45,798 nucleotides of DNA. It comes from DASXIW01 sp036497785 (lineage in GTDB: Bacteria > Pseudomonadota > Alphaproteobacteria > Acetobacterales > Acetobacteraceae). Below are positions 15,483 through 24,344 of this stretch, one piece after another. Position 1 is the first letter of the stretch. Each line of letters starts with the position of its first letter. The stretch is taken from the NCBI GenBank assembly GCA_036497785.1, contig DASXIW010000206.1:1-45798 (forward strand), read 5' to 3'. A program made the position numbers and the translations under genes. A model generated the notes under the pieces. It worked only from the letters and a program-made list of their open reading frames with translations. It did not search any database and had not been told where the DNA came from.

Positions 15483-17420
15483 ATGAGTAACAAGGTCATC
15501 GGCATCGACCTCGGAACAACCAATTCCTGCGTCGCGATCATGGAGGGCAAGGATGTCCGCGTGATCGAGAACGCCGAGGGTGCCCGCACCACGCCCAGCA
15601 TCGTTGCGTTCAGCGACAGCGGCGAGCGGCTGGTGGGCCAGTCCGCCAAGCGTCAGGCGGTCACCAACCCGACCAACACATTATATGCGGTCAAGCGCCT
15701 GATCGGCCGCCGCTACGACGATCCCCTGGTTGCCAAGGACAAGGGCATGGTGCCCTACGCCATTGTTAAGGGCGACAATGGCGACGCCTGGGTGGAAGTG
15801 CGCGGCGAGAAATATTCGCCCAGCCAGATCAGCGCGTTCATCCTGGGCAAGATGAAGGAAACCGCCGAATCCTACCTGGGAGAGACCGTCACCCAGGCGG
15901 TGATCACGGTTCCCGCCTACTTCAACGACAGCCAGCGCCAGGCGACCAAGGATGCCGGCAAGATCGCCGGCCTGGACGTGCTGCGCATCATCAACGAGCC
16001 GACCGCGGCGGCCCTGGCCTACGGCATGGACAAGAAGAAGTCCGGCACGATTGCGGTGTACGACCTCGGCGGCGGCACGTTCGACATTTCTGTGCTGGAA
16101 ATCGGCGATGGCGTGTTCGAGGTGAAGTCGACCAACGGTGACACCTTCCTGGGCGGCGAGGATTTCGACCTTCGCGTCATCGATTACCTGGCCGACGAGT
16201 TCAAGCGTGACCAGGGCATCGACCTGCGCCGCGACAAGCTGGCGCTGAAACGGCTGAAGGAAGCCGCCGAAAAGGCGAAGATCGAACTGTCCTCCAGTAA
16301 GGAGACCGAGATCAACCTGCCCTTCATCACCGCCGACGCCTCCGGGCCGAAGCATCTGGTGATGAAGCTGTCGCGCGCCAAGCTGGAAAGCCTGGTGGAC
16401 GATCTGGTGACCCGGACGCTGGAGCCCTGCCGGGCCGCGCTGAAGGATGCCGGCGTGCGCGCCGCCGAGATCGACGAGGTCATTCTCGTCGGCGGCATGA
16501 CCCGCATGCCCAAGGTGATCGAGGTCGTGAAGCAGTTCTTCGGCCGTGAGCCGGCCCGCAACGTGAACCCCGACGAAGTCGTGGCGATCGGCGCGGCGGT
16601 GCAGGGCGCGGTGCTAAAGGGCGACGTGAAGGACGTCCTGCTGCTGGACGTGACCCCGCTGAGCCTGGGCATCGAGACGCTGGTCGGCGTGTTCACGCGG
16701 CTGATCGAGCGCAACACCACCATCCCGACCAAGAAAAGCCAGGTGTTCTCCACCGCCGACGACAACCAGACGGCCGTGACCATTAAGGTGTTCCAGGGCG
16801 AACGCGAGATGGCGGCGGACAACAAGCTGCTGGGCAATTTCGACCTGCAGGGCATTCCCCCCGCCCCGCGCGGCGTGCCCCAGGTTGAGGTCACGTTCGA
16901 TATCGACGCCAACGGCATCGTGTCCGTCCAGGCCAAGGACAAGGCCACCGGCAAGGAGCAGCAGATCCGCATCCAGGCCAGCGGCGGCCTGTCGGAGGCC
17001 GACATCCAGCGCATGGTGAAGGAAGCCGAGGCGAATGCCGAGTCCGACAAGAAGCGGCGTGAGGTGGTCGAGGCACGCAACCAGACCGAGGCCCTGACGC
17101 ATCAGGTGCAGAAGAACCTGAGCGAGCACGGCGATAAGCTGGCCGCCGCCGACAAGGCCGAGGCCGAGGCTGCCCTGGCCGCCGCCAAATCCGCGCTGGA
17201 AGGCGAGGACGCGGACGCGCTGAAGAAGGCCGGCGAGCGGTTGAGCCAGGCGGCGATGAAGATCGGCGAGACGATGTACAAGGCGCAGCAGCAGGCCGAG
17301 GCGGCCGGTGCCCCGGGCGGCGACCAGCCCGGTGGCGGCGCGACCAAGGACGCGGCGCATGATGACAACGTCGTCGATGCCGAGTTCGAGGAAGTCGACG
17401 ACAAGAAGAAATCCGCCTAG
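15483..17420 (+). CDS. dnaK: Molecular chaperone DnaK (Hsp70)
   Basis: DnaK is the ATP-dependent chaperone that works with DnaJ and GrpE, both encoded beside it. The 645-residue protein has the actin-like ATPase domain (IGIDLGTTNSCVA at the start, IINEPTAAALAYG, YDLGGGTFDISVLEIGDG), the interdomain linker DVLLLDVTPLSLGIE, the substrate-binding domain, the helical lid, and a Gly/Ala-rich C-terminus ending in an acidic DAEFEEVDD-type tail. The ATG at 15483 is preceded by AAGGAG about eight bases upstream. A 14-codon in-frame upstream extension is not conserved. It ends in TAG and is followed by two strong hairpins. Confidence 0.99.
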   Translation: MSNKVIGIDLGTTNSCVAIMEGKDVRVIENAEGARTTPSIVAFSDSGERLVGQSAKRQAVTNPTNTLYAVKRLIGRRYDDPLVAKDKGMVPYAIVKGDNGDAWVEVRGEKYSPSQISAFILGKMKETAESYLGETVTQAVITVPAYFNDSQRQATKDAGKIAGLDVLRIINEPTAAALAYGMDKKKSGTIAVYDLGGGTFDISVLEIGDGVFEVKSTNGDTFLGGEDFDLRVIDYLADEFKRDQGIDLRRDKLALKRLKEAAEKAKIELSSSKETEINLPFITADASGPKHLVMKLSRAKLESLVDDLVTRTLEPCRAALKDAGVRAAEIDEVILVGGMTRMPKVIEVVKQFFGREPARNVNPDEVVAIGAAVQGAVLKGDVKDVLLLDVTPLSLGIETLVGVFTRLIERNTTIPTKKSQVFSTADDNQTAVTIKVFQGEREMAADNKLLGNFDLQGIPPAPRGVPQVEVTFDIDANGIVSVQAKDKATGKEQQIRIQASGGLSEADIQRMVKEAEANAESDKKRREVVEARNQTEALTHQVQKNLSEHGDKLAAADKAEAEAALAAAKSALEGEDADALKKAGERLSQAAMKIGETMYKAQQQAEAAGAPGGDQPGGGATKDAAHDDNVVDAEFEEVDDKKKSA

Positions 17421-17455
17421 GCGCATGGTCGTCCTGGACGGACATGACTGGTACG

Positions 17456-17503
17456 GCGCCGCCTCGGCCTTGAGCCTTCTTTCGGTTCGGGCCGTGGCGG
17501 CGC
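17456..17503 (+). terminator. GC-rich hairpin behind dnaK
   Basis: GCGCCGCC (17456-17463) pairs perfectly with GGCGGCGC (17496-17503), and GGCC (17466-17469) with GGCC (17490-17493) inside it. No T-run follows. It may pause polymerase or protect the dnaK mRNA 3' end ahead of the terminator at 17533. Confidence 0.5.
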
Positions 17504-17532
17504 AGACCTGACTATTTGGTGACAATATGAAT

Positions 17533-17570
17533 CGCGCCCGCGCTTCATTGAAGGCGGGCGCGGTTTCGTT
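17533..17570 (+). terminator. Intrinsic terminator between dnaK and dnaJ
   Basis: CGCGCCCGC (17533-17541) pairs with GCGGGCGCG (17554-17562). Inside, CTTC pairs with GAAG around ATT, leaving one bulged G, so about 13 pairs form. The tail GTTTCGTTT follows. This should stop most dnaK transcripts, so DnaJ would be made at a lower level or from its own promoter in the next 60 bases. Confidence 0.8.
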
Positions 17571-17630
17571 TGAGTGCCTCGGTGATCCGGCCCAGCTGGG
17601 TGGCCGGATCCAGGTTGCGAGAGGGCTTTG

Positions 17631-18755
17631 ATGTCGAAGCAGGATTATTACGCCACCCTTGGCGTGGCGAGGGATGCCAGCGCTGAGGAGTTGAAGAAGG
17701 CGTATCGCAAGCTGGCGATGCAGCACCATCCCGATCGCAATCCAGGCGATGCGAAGGCCGAGGCGCGGTTTCGCGAATGCAGCGAAGCCTACGATATCCT
17801 GAAGGACGATCAGAAGCGCGCCGCCTATGACCGCTACGGCCACGCCGCCTTCGAGCAGGGCGGCGGCCCGGGCCCAGGCGATTTTGGCACTGGCGGGCTG
17901 GGCGACATTTTCGACCAGATGTTCGGCGAATTCACCGGCCGCGGGCGCCGCAGCGGCCCGCGCGGCGGCAACGATATCCGCATCTCCGCCGAAATCGACA
18001 TGGTCGACGCCTTCAACGGCACCAAGGTGCAACTGCGCGTGCCGACCCGCGTGGCCTGCGAGGCGTGCAACGGCACCGGATCGGAAGCCAAGGATCGTGG
18101 CTCCGAGCTGTGCAGCACCTGCGGCGGTGTGGGCAAAGTGCGCGCGCAGCAGGGGTTTTTCCTGGTCGAGCGGGCCTGCCCGACCTGCGGCGGCTCGGGC
18201 CGCGTCATCCGCCATCCCTGCCGGATCTGCGCCGGCGCCGGCACGGTACAGCGCGAACGCTCACTGCAGGTCTCTGTGCCCGCCGGTGTCGAGGACGGCA
18301 CCCGGATTCGCCTGCCCGGCGAGGGCGAGGCCGGTGGCCCAGGCGCACCGCCAGGCGACCTGTACGTGCATGTGGCGATCCGCCCGCACCCGATCTTCCA
18401 TCGTGACGGCGCGAATATCATCTGCCGCGTGCCGCTACGCATGGCGCAGGCCGCCCTCGGCGGGGATGTCGAAGTACCGGTGATCGACGGCACCAAGGCC
18501 CGCGTGAAAATCCCGGCCGGCACGCAAACCGGCGAACAATTCCGCCTGCGCGGCAAGGGCTTCTCGGTGCTGCGCAGCACGCAGCGCGGCGACATGTATA
18601 TCCAGGTGGCCGTCGAGACACCCCAGCACCTGACCCGGCGCCAGAAGGAACTGATGGAAGAATTCGAAGCCGAAGGCAAAACCAACGCCAAAGGCAACCC
18701 CGACTCCGAAGGCTTCTTCGCCAAAGTGAAAGAATTCTTCGACAGCGGCAAATAA
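17631..18755 (+). CDS. dnaJ: Co-chaperone DnaJ (Hsp40)
   Basis: DnaJ delivers substrates to DnaK and stimulates its ATPase. The 374-residue type I protein has the J domain (YYATLGVARDASAEELKKAY with HPD at about residues 33-35), a Gly/Phe-rich linker, four zinc-binding repeats (CEACNGTG, CSTCGGVG, CPTCGGSG, CRICAGAG) and the C-terminal substrate domain. All eight cysteines are present. I chose the ATG at 17631, preceded by GAGAGG, over the TTG at 17628. The stop codon TAA belongs to the left tip of an A/T-rich palindromic repeat. Confidence 0.98.
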   Translation: MSKQDYYATLGVARDASAEELKKAYRKLAMQHHPDRNPGDAKAEARFRECSEAYDILKDDQKRAAYDRYGHAAFEQGGGPGPGDFGTGGLGDIFDQMFGEFTGRGRRSGPRGGNDIRISAEIDMVDAFNGTKVQLRVPTRVACEACNGTGSEAKDRGSELCSTCGGVGKVRAQQGFFLVERACPTCGGSGRVIRHPCRICAGAGTVQRERSLQVSVPAGVEDGTRIRLPGEGEAGGPGAPPGDLYVHVAIRPHPIFHRDGANIICRVPLRMAQAALGGDVEVPVIDGTKARVKIPAGTQTGEQFRLRGKGFSVLRSTQRGDMYIQVAVETPQHLTRRQKELMEEFEAEGKTNAKGNPDSEGFFAKVKEFFDSGK

Positions 18756-18814
18756 ACGGAAAATGTTTTTTGGCTCTTTTTTTCAAAAAAGAACCAAAAA
18801 CTCTTATCCGTTTA
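18754..18814 (-). repeat. A/T-rich palindromic repeat, copy B
   Basis: Read on the minus strand, the copy begins TAAACGGATAAGAG and continues TTTTTGGTTCTTTTTTG, then the complementary A-run, ending TTTTCCGTTTAT. The ends are inverted (AACGG/CCGTT). Both convergent neighbours stop inside it: the dnaJ TAA is at the left tip and the TAA of the YbaK-type gene at the right tip. It fills the whole gap between them and has T-runs in both directions, so it should work as a bidirectional terminator. Confidence 0.85.
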
Positions 18815-19288
18815 CGCCACTTCGACGATGGGCGCGCCGGTTATCCGCGCGAGAGCTTCCGCCTCGGTGCGGAAGACGTGGCGCGGCGAGCCGGCTGCCG
18901 CCCAGATGGGATGCAGCGCCAGCAGGTCGCGGTCGAACAACAGCAATGGCGGCAAGACGTGGCCCACCGGCGAGACGCCGCCGATCGCGAAGCCGGTCGC
19001 ATCGCGCACGAAATCCGCATCCGCCCGCTTGACCGGCAAGCCCAGCGCGGCGGCGATCTTGGCCGTGTCCACCCGGTTGGCGCCCGAGGCGATCACCAGC
19101 ACGGCGCGATCAGCGCTGCGGAACACGATCGATTTGGCGATCTGCGCCACCGCGCAGCCAAGCGCCGCCGCCGCGTCGGCCGCAGTGTGCGCCCCGTCGG
19201 GCACCTCGATGATCGTATCCGGGTGGCCCGCGGCGATAAGGGCGGCACGCACGCGATCGACGGACGTGATCATTGCGGGCGGCGGCAT
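18812..19288 (-). CDS. YbaK/EbsC-family aminoacyl-tRNA deacylase
   Basis: This 158-residue protein resembles the free-standing YbaK/ProX editing domains that hydrolyse mischarged Cys- or Ala-tRNA(Pro). Visible features are the lysine-containing motif CAVAQIAKSIVFRS, the segment VLVIASGANRVDTAKIAAAL, and the glycine-rich substrate loop AIGGVSPVGH. The sub-family (YbaK or ProXp-ala) cannot be settled by eye. The start could be 19288 (MPPPAMIT) or 19273 (MITSVDR). It is divergent from hemW with about 23 bases between start codons, so the promoters must overlap. Its stop lies in an A/T-rich repeat. Confidence 0.88.
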   Translation of the reverse strand: MPPPAMITSVDRVRAALIAAGHPDTIIEVPDGAHTAADAAAALGCAVAQIAKSIVFRSADRAVLVIASGANRVDTAKIAAALGLPVKRADADFVRDATGFAIGGVSPVGHVLPPLLLFDRDLLALHPIWAAAGSPRHVFRTEAEALARITGAPIVEVA

Positions 19289-19311
19289 GGATTATCCCCT
19301 ATATCCCCGGC

Positions 19312-20457
19312 ATGGAATCTCTCGCCCTTTATATCCACTGGCCGTTCTGCCTCGCCAAGTGCCCGTATTGCGACTTCAACAGCCATGTGCGCGAGCGCAT
19401 CGACCAGGCCCGCTTCGCCGCCGCGCTGCGCACCGAACTGGCCTGGGAGGCCGCGCGCCTCGGCCGGCGGCCGCTGACCTCGATCTTTTTCGGCGGCGGC
19501 ACGCCCAGCCTGATGGACGCGCAGACCGTGGGCGAGCTGATCGCCGATGCACAGCGCCTGTTCGCGCCGGCAGCGGACATGGAAATCACGCTGGAGGCCA
19601 ATCCCACCAGCGTGGAGGCGGCGCGGCTGACGGCGTTCGCGCAGGCCGGTGTGAACCGCGTGTCGCTGGGCGTGCAAAGCCTGAACGCGGCGGATCTGCG
19701 CCTGCTCGGACGCCAGCATTCGGTCGATCAGGCCATCGCCGCACTCGCCACGGCGCGGCGGATCTTCGCACGCGTGTCATTCGACCTAATCTATGCCCGC
19801 CCGGGCCAGACCATGCCGGCCTGGCGCGCGGAACTGCGCGAGGCGCTGGCACTCGCCTCCGATCACCTGTCCCTGTACCAGCTGACCATCGAGCCCGGCA
19901 CCGGCTTCGAGGCGCTGCACCGGCGCGGCGAAATCGTCATGCTGGACGATGACGCTGCAGCCGCGCTCTACGACGCCACCGCCGAGGAAGCAGCCCGGTT
20001 CGGCCTGCTGGCCTATGAGGTGTCCAACTATGCCCGCCCAGGCTCGGAAAGCCGCCACAACCTCGCCTATTGGCGCTATGGCGACTATGCCGGTATCGGG
20101 CCCGGGGCGCATGGACGGGTCAGCCTGGACGGCAATCTGCTCGCCACGCGCCGCCACCGTGCGCCGGAGCCCTGGGCGGAACTGGTGGAGCGCCAGGGCC
20201 ATGGCAGCACCGCCGAGGAAATTGTGGCGCCCCGCGATCGCGCGCGGGAAATGCTGCTGATGGGATTGCGGCTGAGCGAAGGCATCGATCCCGCCCGCTT
20301 CGCCGCCCGCACCAGCATCGCCCTGGACGACGCCCTGGACGCCGACACCCTGCAGCGCGCTTTGGCGGAGGGCTATCTGGTCCGCGACCGCGCCCTGCGC
20401 CCCACCCCCGAAGGCCGCAAGCGCCTGGATGCCCTACTAACGGCGCTAGTGCTGTAA
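19312..20457 (+). CDS. hemW: Radical SAM protein HemW (heme chaperone, HemN-like)
   Basis: The 381-residue protein has the radical-SAM cluster motif CLAKCPYC near residues 15-22, FFGGGTPSLM, ITLEANPTSVEAARL, GVNRVSLGVQSL and the HemW-specific HNLAYW motif. HemW inserts heme into respiratory enzymes and lacks true HemN oxidase activity; older annotations call it oxygen-independent coproporphyrinogen III oxidase. The ATG at 19312 puts YIHWPFC at the usual N-terminal position; an upstream start at 19273 is less likely. In many alphaproteobacteria hemW follows rph-rdgB, but here it lies 7 kb away behind dnaJ. Confidence 0.95.
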   Translation: MESLALYIHWPFCLAKCPYCDFNSHVRERIDQARFAAALRTELAWEAARLGRRPLTSIFFGGGTPSLMDAQTVGELIADAQRLFAPAADMEITLEANPTSVEAARLTAFAQAGVNRVSLGVQSLNAADLRLLGRQHSVDQAIAALATARRIFARVSFDLIYARPGQTMPAWRAELREALALASDHLSLYQLTIEPGTGFEALHRRGEIVMLDDDAAAALYDATAEEAARFGLLAYEVSNYARPGSESRHNLAYWRYGDYAGIGPGAHGRVSLDGNLLATRRHRAPEPWAELVERQGHGSTAEEIVAPRDRAREMLLMGLRLSEGIDPARFAARTSIALDDALDADTLQRALAEGYLVRDRALRPTPEGRKRLDALLTALVL

Positions 20458-20519
20458 AGCCCTTATCGGTTGAGAGTTTTTTGCTTCTTTATTGCAAAAA
20501 AGAAGGTCCTTTTTATCAA
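20458..20519 (+). repeat. A/T-rich palindromic repeat, copy C (diverged)
   Basis: The recognisable parts are TATCGGTTGAGAG, then TTTTTTGC (20477-20484) pairing with GCAAAAAA (20494-20501), or alternatively CTTCTTT with AAAGAAG, followed by GGTCCTTTTTATC. It matches the left half of copy A closely, but the right tip is lost. It lies between the convergent hemW and the ABC-transporter operon and can serve as their shared terminator. Confidence 0.7.
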
Positions 20520-20533
20520 TGCCCCGTTGCCCC

Positions 20534-21466
20534 TCAGGCAAGATGACAGGCGGCCAGACGCCCATCGCCGACGGGCCGCAATGGCGGATCCTCAACGGCA
20601 CAGCGCGCGACGGCCACGGGGCAGCGCGCGCGGAAGCGACAGCCCCCGGCCTCGACCGGCGCAAGGTCGCCGCGTAGGGCGACCGTCTCCTGCCGGACTG
20701 TGGGATCGGCGACCGGCACGGCGGCCAGCAAGGCGCGGGTATAGGGATGCCTGGGATCGTCCCACAGCGCCTGGTACCCCGCACTCTCGACGATGCGGCC
20801 GAGATACATCACCAGCACGCGATCCGCGAAATAGCGCACCACCGACAAGTCGTGGGAGATGAACAGATAGGACAGGCCGAATTCACGCTTGAGATCGGCC
20901 AGCAGGTTCAGGATCTGCGCCTGGACGGACAGATCCAGGGCGGAGACGGGCTCGTCGCACACGATCAGCTCAGGCCGAAGGATCAGCGCCCGGGCAATGG
21001 CGATGCGCTGGCGCTGACCGCCGGAGAATTCATGCGGGTAACGCCGCAGGGCCTCCTCGGGCAGGCCGACCCGCGCGATGATGTCCAATATGCGTCGCCG
21101 CCGCTCGGCGCCGCCGCCCGCGCCATGCACCTTCAGCGGCGTGTCCAGAAGCCGATAGATGGTCTGGCGCGGATTGAGCGAGCCGGACGGGTCCTGGAAC
21201 ACCATCTGCATGCGCCGACGATACGGCACCAGCGCGCGGGCGCGCAGGGTGGTGATGTCCTGCCCGCCCATGCGGATGGCCCCGGCGGCGGCGGGCAACA
21301 GCCGCAGGATGGTCTTGCCCAGCGTCGATTTGCCGCAGCCGCTCTCGCCCACCAGACCGACCGTCTCACCCCGCGCCACGTGCAGCGACACGCCATCCGC
21401 CGCCCTCAGAGCCCGGCCATTGGCGAGGTACTTCGTGGTAACACCCTCAACCGACAACAACGGCAT
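20534..21466 (-). CDS. Peptide ABC transporter ATP-binding protein (DppF/OppF type)
   Basis: This is the second ATPase of a Dpp/Opp-family importer, 310 residues. Seen are Walker A GESGCGKSTLGK (about 39-50), the Q-loop VFQDPSGSLNPRQTIY, the signature SGGQRQRIAIARAL, Walker B LIVCDEPVSALD, and the C-terminal oligopeptide-transporter extension with CRFRARCP and CAVEDPP. The cysteines of this extension may hold an iron-sulfur cluster, as reported for some DppD/F proteins. Its start overlaps the end of the DppD-type gene by 20 bases. It is the last gene of the five-gene operon. Confidence 0.94.
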   Translation of the reverse strand: MPLLSVEGVTTKYLANGRALRAADGVSLHVARGETVGLVGESGCGKSTLGKTILRLLPAAAGAIRMGGQDITTLRARALVPYRRRMQMVFQDPSGSLNPRQTIYRLLDTPLKVHGAGGGAERRRRILDIIARVGLPEEALRRYPHEFSGGQRQRIAIARALILRPELIVCDEPVSALDLSVQAQILNLLADLKREFGLSYLFISHDLSVVRYFADRVLVMYLGRIVESAGYQALWDDPRHPYTRALLAAVPVADPTVRQETVALRGDLAPVEAGGCRFRARCPVAVARCAVEDPPLRPVGDGRLAACHLA

Positions 21467-22466
21467 CCGCCACCTTTCTGCCGCCGGGCACCGCGATGCA
21501 GGCGGCCAGCCGCCGATCCCCCTTCATCTCCAATGCGGGTGGCGACAGGCGACAGGGCGCCGCCGCGCGCGGGCAGCGCGGCGCGAAGGCGCAGCCCGGC
21601 TCCCCCATGGCCGAAGCGACGGAGCCCGCGATTTCGGTCAACCTGTCAGTCGTGTAATGCCGCGGCCTGCCATGCCCCACCGAGGCCATCAGCAGCCCTT
21701 GGGAATAGGGATGCAGCGGATCGGCAAAAAACGGGCCGGACGGCGCCTGTTCGATGATATGCCCGGCGTACATCACGGCCACCCGGTCGGCCCATTGCGC
21801 CACCACGCCCAGATCGTGGGTAATCAGCAGCATGGCCATGCCGAGATCCCGCCGCAGCCTGTCCAGTAGACGCAGGACCTGAGCCTGGATGGTAACGTCC
21901 AGGGCGGTGGTGGGCTCATCGGCGATCAGCAGCCGCGGGCGGCAGGCCACCGCCATGGCGATCATCACACGCTGGCGCATGCCGCCTGACAGCTCGTGCG
22001 GAAACGCCTCGCTTCGCCGGCGCGGCTCGACGATGCCGACGAGATCGAGCAGCTCCATGGCCCGGCCCCGCGCGGCGGCACGGCTCGCGCGCTCATGCCG
22101 CCGGATCACCTCGGCGATCTGCGCACCCACCGCCATCACCGGATTCAGCGAGGTCACCGGCTCCTGCTGGATCAACGAGATGCGGTTGCCGCGCAGATCG
22201 CGCAAGGCCGCTGGCCGCAGCGTGGCAAGGTCCTGGCCGTCGAACATCACCTGGCCCGCGGCGATACGAGCGCCGCGCGGCAGCAACCGGGCCAGTGCGA
22301 AGGCCGTCATCGACTTGCCGCAGCCGCTCTCGCCGACCAGCGCCAGCGTCTCGCCGGCGGCGATGTGGAAATCGACGCTCCGCACCACAACCTTCTCCCC
22401 GAAGCCGACCGTCAGACCGCGTACATCCAGCAGCAGGGGCCGGCATTCAGGACCAGTCGCCTTCAC
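21447..22466 (-). CDS. Peptide ABC transporter ATP-binding protein (DppD/OppD type)
   Basis: This is the first ATPase of the importer, 339 residues. It has Walker A GESGCGKSMTAFALAR, the Q-loop IQQEPVTSLNPVMAVG, the signature LSGGMRQRVMIAMAVAC, Walker B LLIADEPTTALDVTIQAQVL, and a C-terminal OppD/F extension (GCAFAPRCPRAAAPCR). I chose the GTG at 22466, which overlaps the stop of the upstream permease gene as GTGA; a longer open frame runs through that permease gene. It couples ATP hydrolysis to transport together with the DppF-type subunit. Confidence 0.94.
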   Translation of the reverse strand: MKATGPECRPLLLDVRGLTVGFGEKVVVRSVDFHIAAGETLALVGESGCGKSMTAFALARLLPRGARIAAGQVMFDGQDLATLRPAALRDLRGNRISLIQQEPVTSLNPVMAVGAQIAEVIRRHERASRAAARGRAMELLDLVGIVEPRRRSEAFPHELSGGMRQRVMIAMAVACRPRLLIADEPTTALDVTIQAQVLRLLDRLRRDLGMAMLLITHDLGVVAQWADRVAVMYAGHIIEQAPSGPFFADPLHPYSQGLLMASVGHGRPRHYTTDRLTEIAGSVASAMGEPGCAFAPRCPRAAAPCRLSPPALEMKGDRRLAACIAVPGGRKVADAVVVG

Positions 22467-23344
22467 GATCGCCCCGAGCGCGGATCGAGCACCTCGTTCA
22501 ACCCATCGCCCACGAGGTTGAGCGACAGCACGGTCAGCGCGATCGCCGTGCCCGAAAGCGCGGTCAGGAACCAGGCGGTGCGCAGGAATTGCCGCCCGTC
22601 GCCGATCATGCCGCCCCAGCTGACCAGATTGGGATCGCCCATATCCAGGAACGACAATCCGGCCTCGGTCAGGATGGCATTGGCCACCATCGCGGATGTG
22701 GCGACGATCACCGGCGGCAGCGCATTGGGCAGGATCTCCGACAGAATGATCCGCGGCGCACCATAGCCGAGCGCCCGCGCGGAGGTGACGAAATCCGCCT
22801 CGCGCAGCGACCGGAACTGCGCACGCACCAGCCGCGCCACCATGGGCCAGGACGACAGGCCGATGGCGAGCGCGATGACCACGGCCGACGGTGTGCCGAT
22901 AGCCACGATCACGATCACCAGCAGGAAGGGTGGCACGGTTTGGAACAGCTCCATCAGCCGCACCAGCACCGCGTCGATCCATCCCCCGAAATAGCCGGCG
23001 ACAGCGCCGACCAGCGTGCCGATGGCGAGCCCGACTGCCGCCGCCGTGACACCCACCAGCAACGACACACGCGCGCCGTGCACGAGACCCGATGCGACGT
23101 CGCGCCCGAGACTATCCGTGCCGAGCGGAAACTGCATGTCCTGGAACGGCCATAGCAGCGGGCTGCCGACCATGTCCTGCGGATCGCCGGGAAACAGCCA
23201 GCTGGCAAAAATTGCGAGACACACGACCACAACCAACAGCAGCGTGCCGCAAACAAAAGCCGGGTTGCGCAGGAAGGCCCGCAGCAGCCGGCCCCGCGGC
23301 GCGGCGCGCATCGCCGCAACGGGCACGATGCTGCTCGCACTCAT
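22463..23344 (-). CDS. Peptide ABC transporter permease (DppC type)
   Basis: This 293-residue inner-membrane protein of the DppC/OppC family has an N-terminal membrane segment (residues 25-45), the periplasmic loop FPLGTDSLGRDVASGLVHGA typical of DppC, and then about five more hydrophobic segments. The EAA-type loop for ATPase contact is around FVTSARALGYGAPRIILSEI. The ATG at 23344 lies one base after the DppB-type stop. An upstream in-frame reading to 23389 would lie inside the preceding gene. Confidence 0.94.
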   Translation of the reverse strand: MSASSIVPVAAMRAAPRGRLLRAFLRNPAFVCGTLLLVVVVCLAIFASWLFPGDPQDMVGSPLLWPFQDMQFPLGTDSLGRDVASGLVHGARVSLLVGVTAAAVGLAIGTLVGAVAGYFGGWIDAVLVRLMELFQTVPPFLLVIVIVAIGTPSAVVIALAIGLSSWPMVARLVRAQFRSLREADFVTSARALGYGAPRIILSEILPNALPPVIVATSAMVANAILTEAGLSFLDMGDPNLVSWGGMIGDGRQFLRTAWFLTALSGTAIALTVLSLNLVGDGLNEVLDPRSGRS

Positions 23345-23345
23345 C

Positions 23346-24341
23346 TCACCGCCTCCTGATCCGGGGATCCAGCCAGCCCTGCAGCACATCCACCAGCGCG
23401 TTGGCGATGATGACGACGAAAGAAGACATCAACAGGATGCCCAACAACACGTTGTAGTCACGACCAAGCACCGCATCGAGCGCCAGCCGGCCGAGACCCG
23501 GCCAGCCATACACCGTCTCCACCACCACGGCGCCGCCGAGCAGATTGGCGAAATGCAAACCAGCCACGGTGGTAACCGGAATCAGCGCATTGCGCAGGAC
23601 ATGGCGCAGCTGGATGACAAGGGGATGCAGTCCCTTGGAAGCGGCGGTGCGAATGAAATCCTGCCGCTGCATTTCCAGCATGCTCGCGCGCGTGAGCCGC
23701 GCATAGATCGCGATGAAGAACGAGGACAGCGCCAAAGACGGCAGGACCAGATATCGCGCGCGGTCGACCAATAGTCCCATGCCCGTCAAGCCCGCGCCGA
23801 TCGTCATGTCGCCATTGCTGGGCAGCCAGCCGAGCTTGACCGAGAACAGCACGACGGCCATCAACCCAACCCAAAAGCCGGGGGTCGCGTAGAACAGCAG
23901 CACCAGCAGGGACAGCAGCCGATCCGGCCATCGCCCTTCGAAGCTCGCCATGATCATGCCGAAACCGATCCCGATCACCAGCGCCATGCCCAGCGCCGCC
24001 AGCATCAGCGACAGCGTCGCCGGCAGGCGGCTCATGATCAGCGGCAGCACGCCCATGTTGTAATGGGCAGAGAAGCCGAGGCTGAAATGGGCGAGGTGGT
24101 CGAGATAGTTGATCAGTTGCACCAGGATCGGCTGGTCCAGCCCGTATTCCGCACGCAGCATCGCCATCGTCGCCGCGGTCGCGGAACCGGACTGCCCGGC
24201 AATGACATCGGCCGCATCGCCGGGCATGAGTCGCAACAGCAGGAAATCGAGGATGACGACCCCGAGCGCCATCGGCACCGCATGCAGCAGGCTGCGCCGC
24301 AACGTGCGCGCCATTCGTGCCAGCGCGCTCATGCGCGCCAC
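23346..24341 (-). CDS. Peptide ABC transporter permease (DppB type)
   Basis: This DppB/OppB-family permease has 331 residues. The first membrane segment with the LLRLMPGDAADVI motif is typical of the family, and the EAA-loop region is QDFIRTAASKGLHPLVIQLR near the C-terminus, followed by LGGAVVVETVYGWPGLGRLA. About six membrane segments are visible. The start may be the GTG at 24341 or the ATG at 24332 (MSALARMA); the two differ by three residues. It follows the substrate-binding protein gene by three bases. Confidence 0.93.
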   Translation of the reverse strand: MARMSALARMARTLRRSLLHAVPMALGVVILDFLLLRLMPGDAADVIAGQSGSATAATMAMLRAEYGLDQPILVQLINYLDHLAHFSLGFSAHYNMGVLPLIMSRLPATLSLMLAALGMALVIGIGFGMIMASFEGRWPDRLLSLLVLLFYATPGFWVGLMAVVLFSVKLGWLPSNGDMTIGAGLTGMGLLVDRARYLVLPSLALSSFFIAIYARLTRASMLEMQRQDFIRTAASKGLHPLVIQLRHVLRNALIPVTTVAGLHFANLLGGAVVVETVYGWPGLGRLALDAVLGRDYNVLLGILLMSSFVVIIANALVDVLQGWLDPRIRRR

Positions 24342-24344
24342 CGA

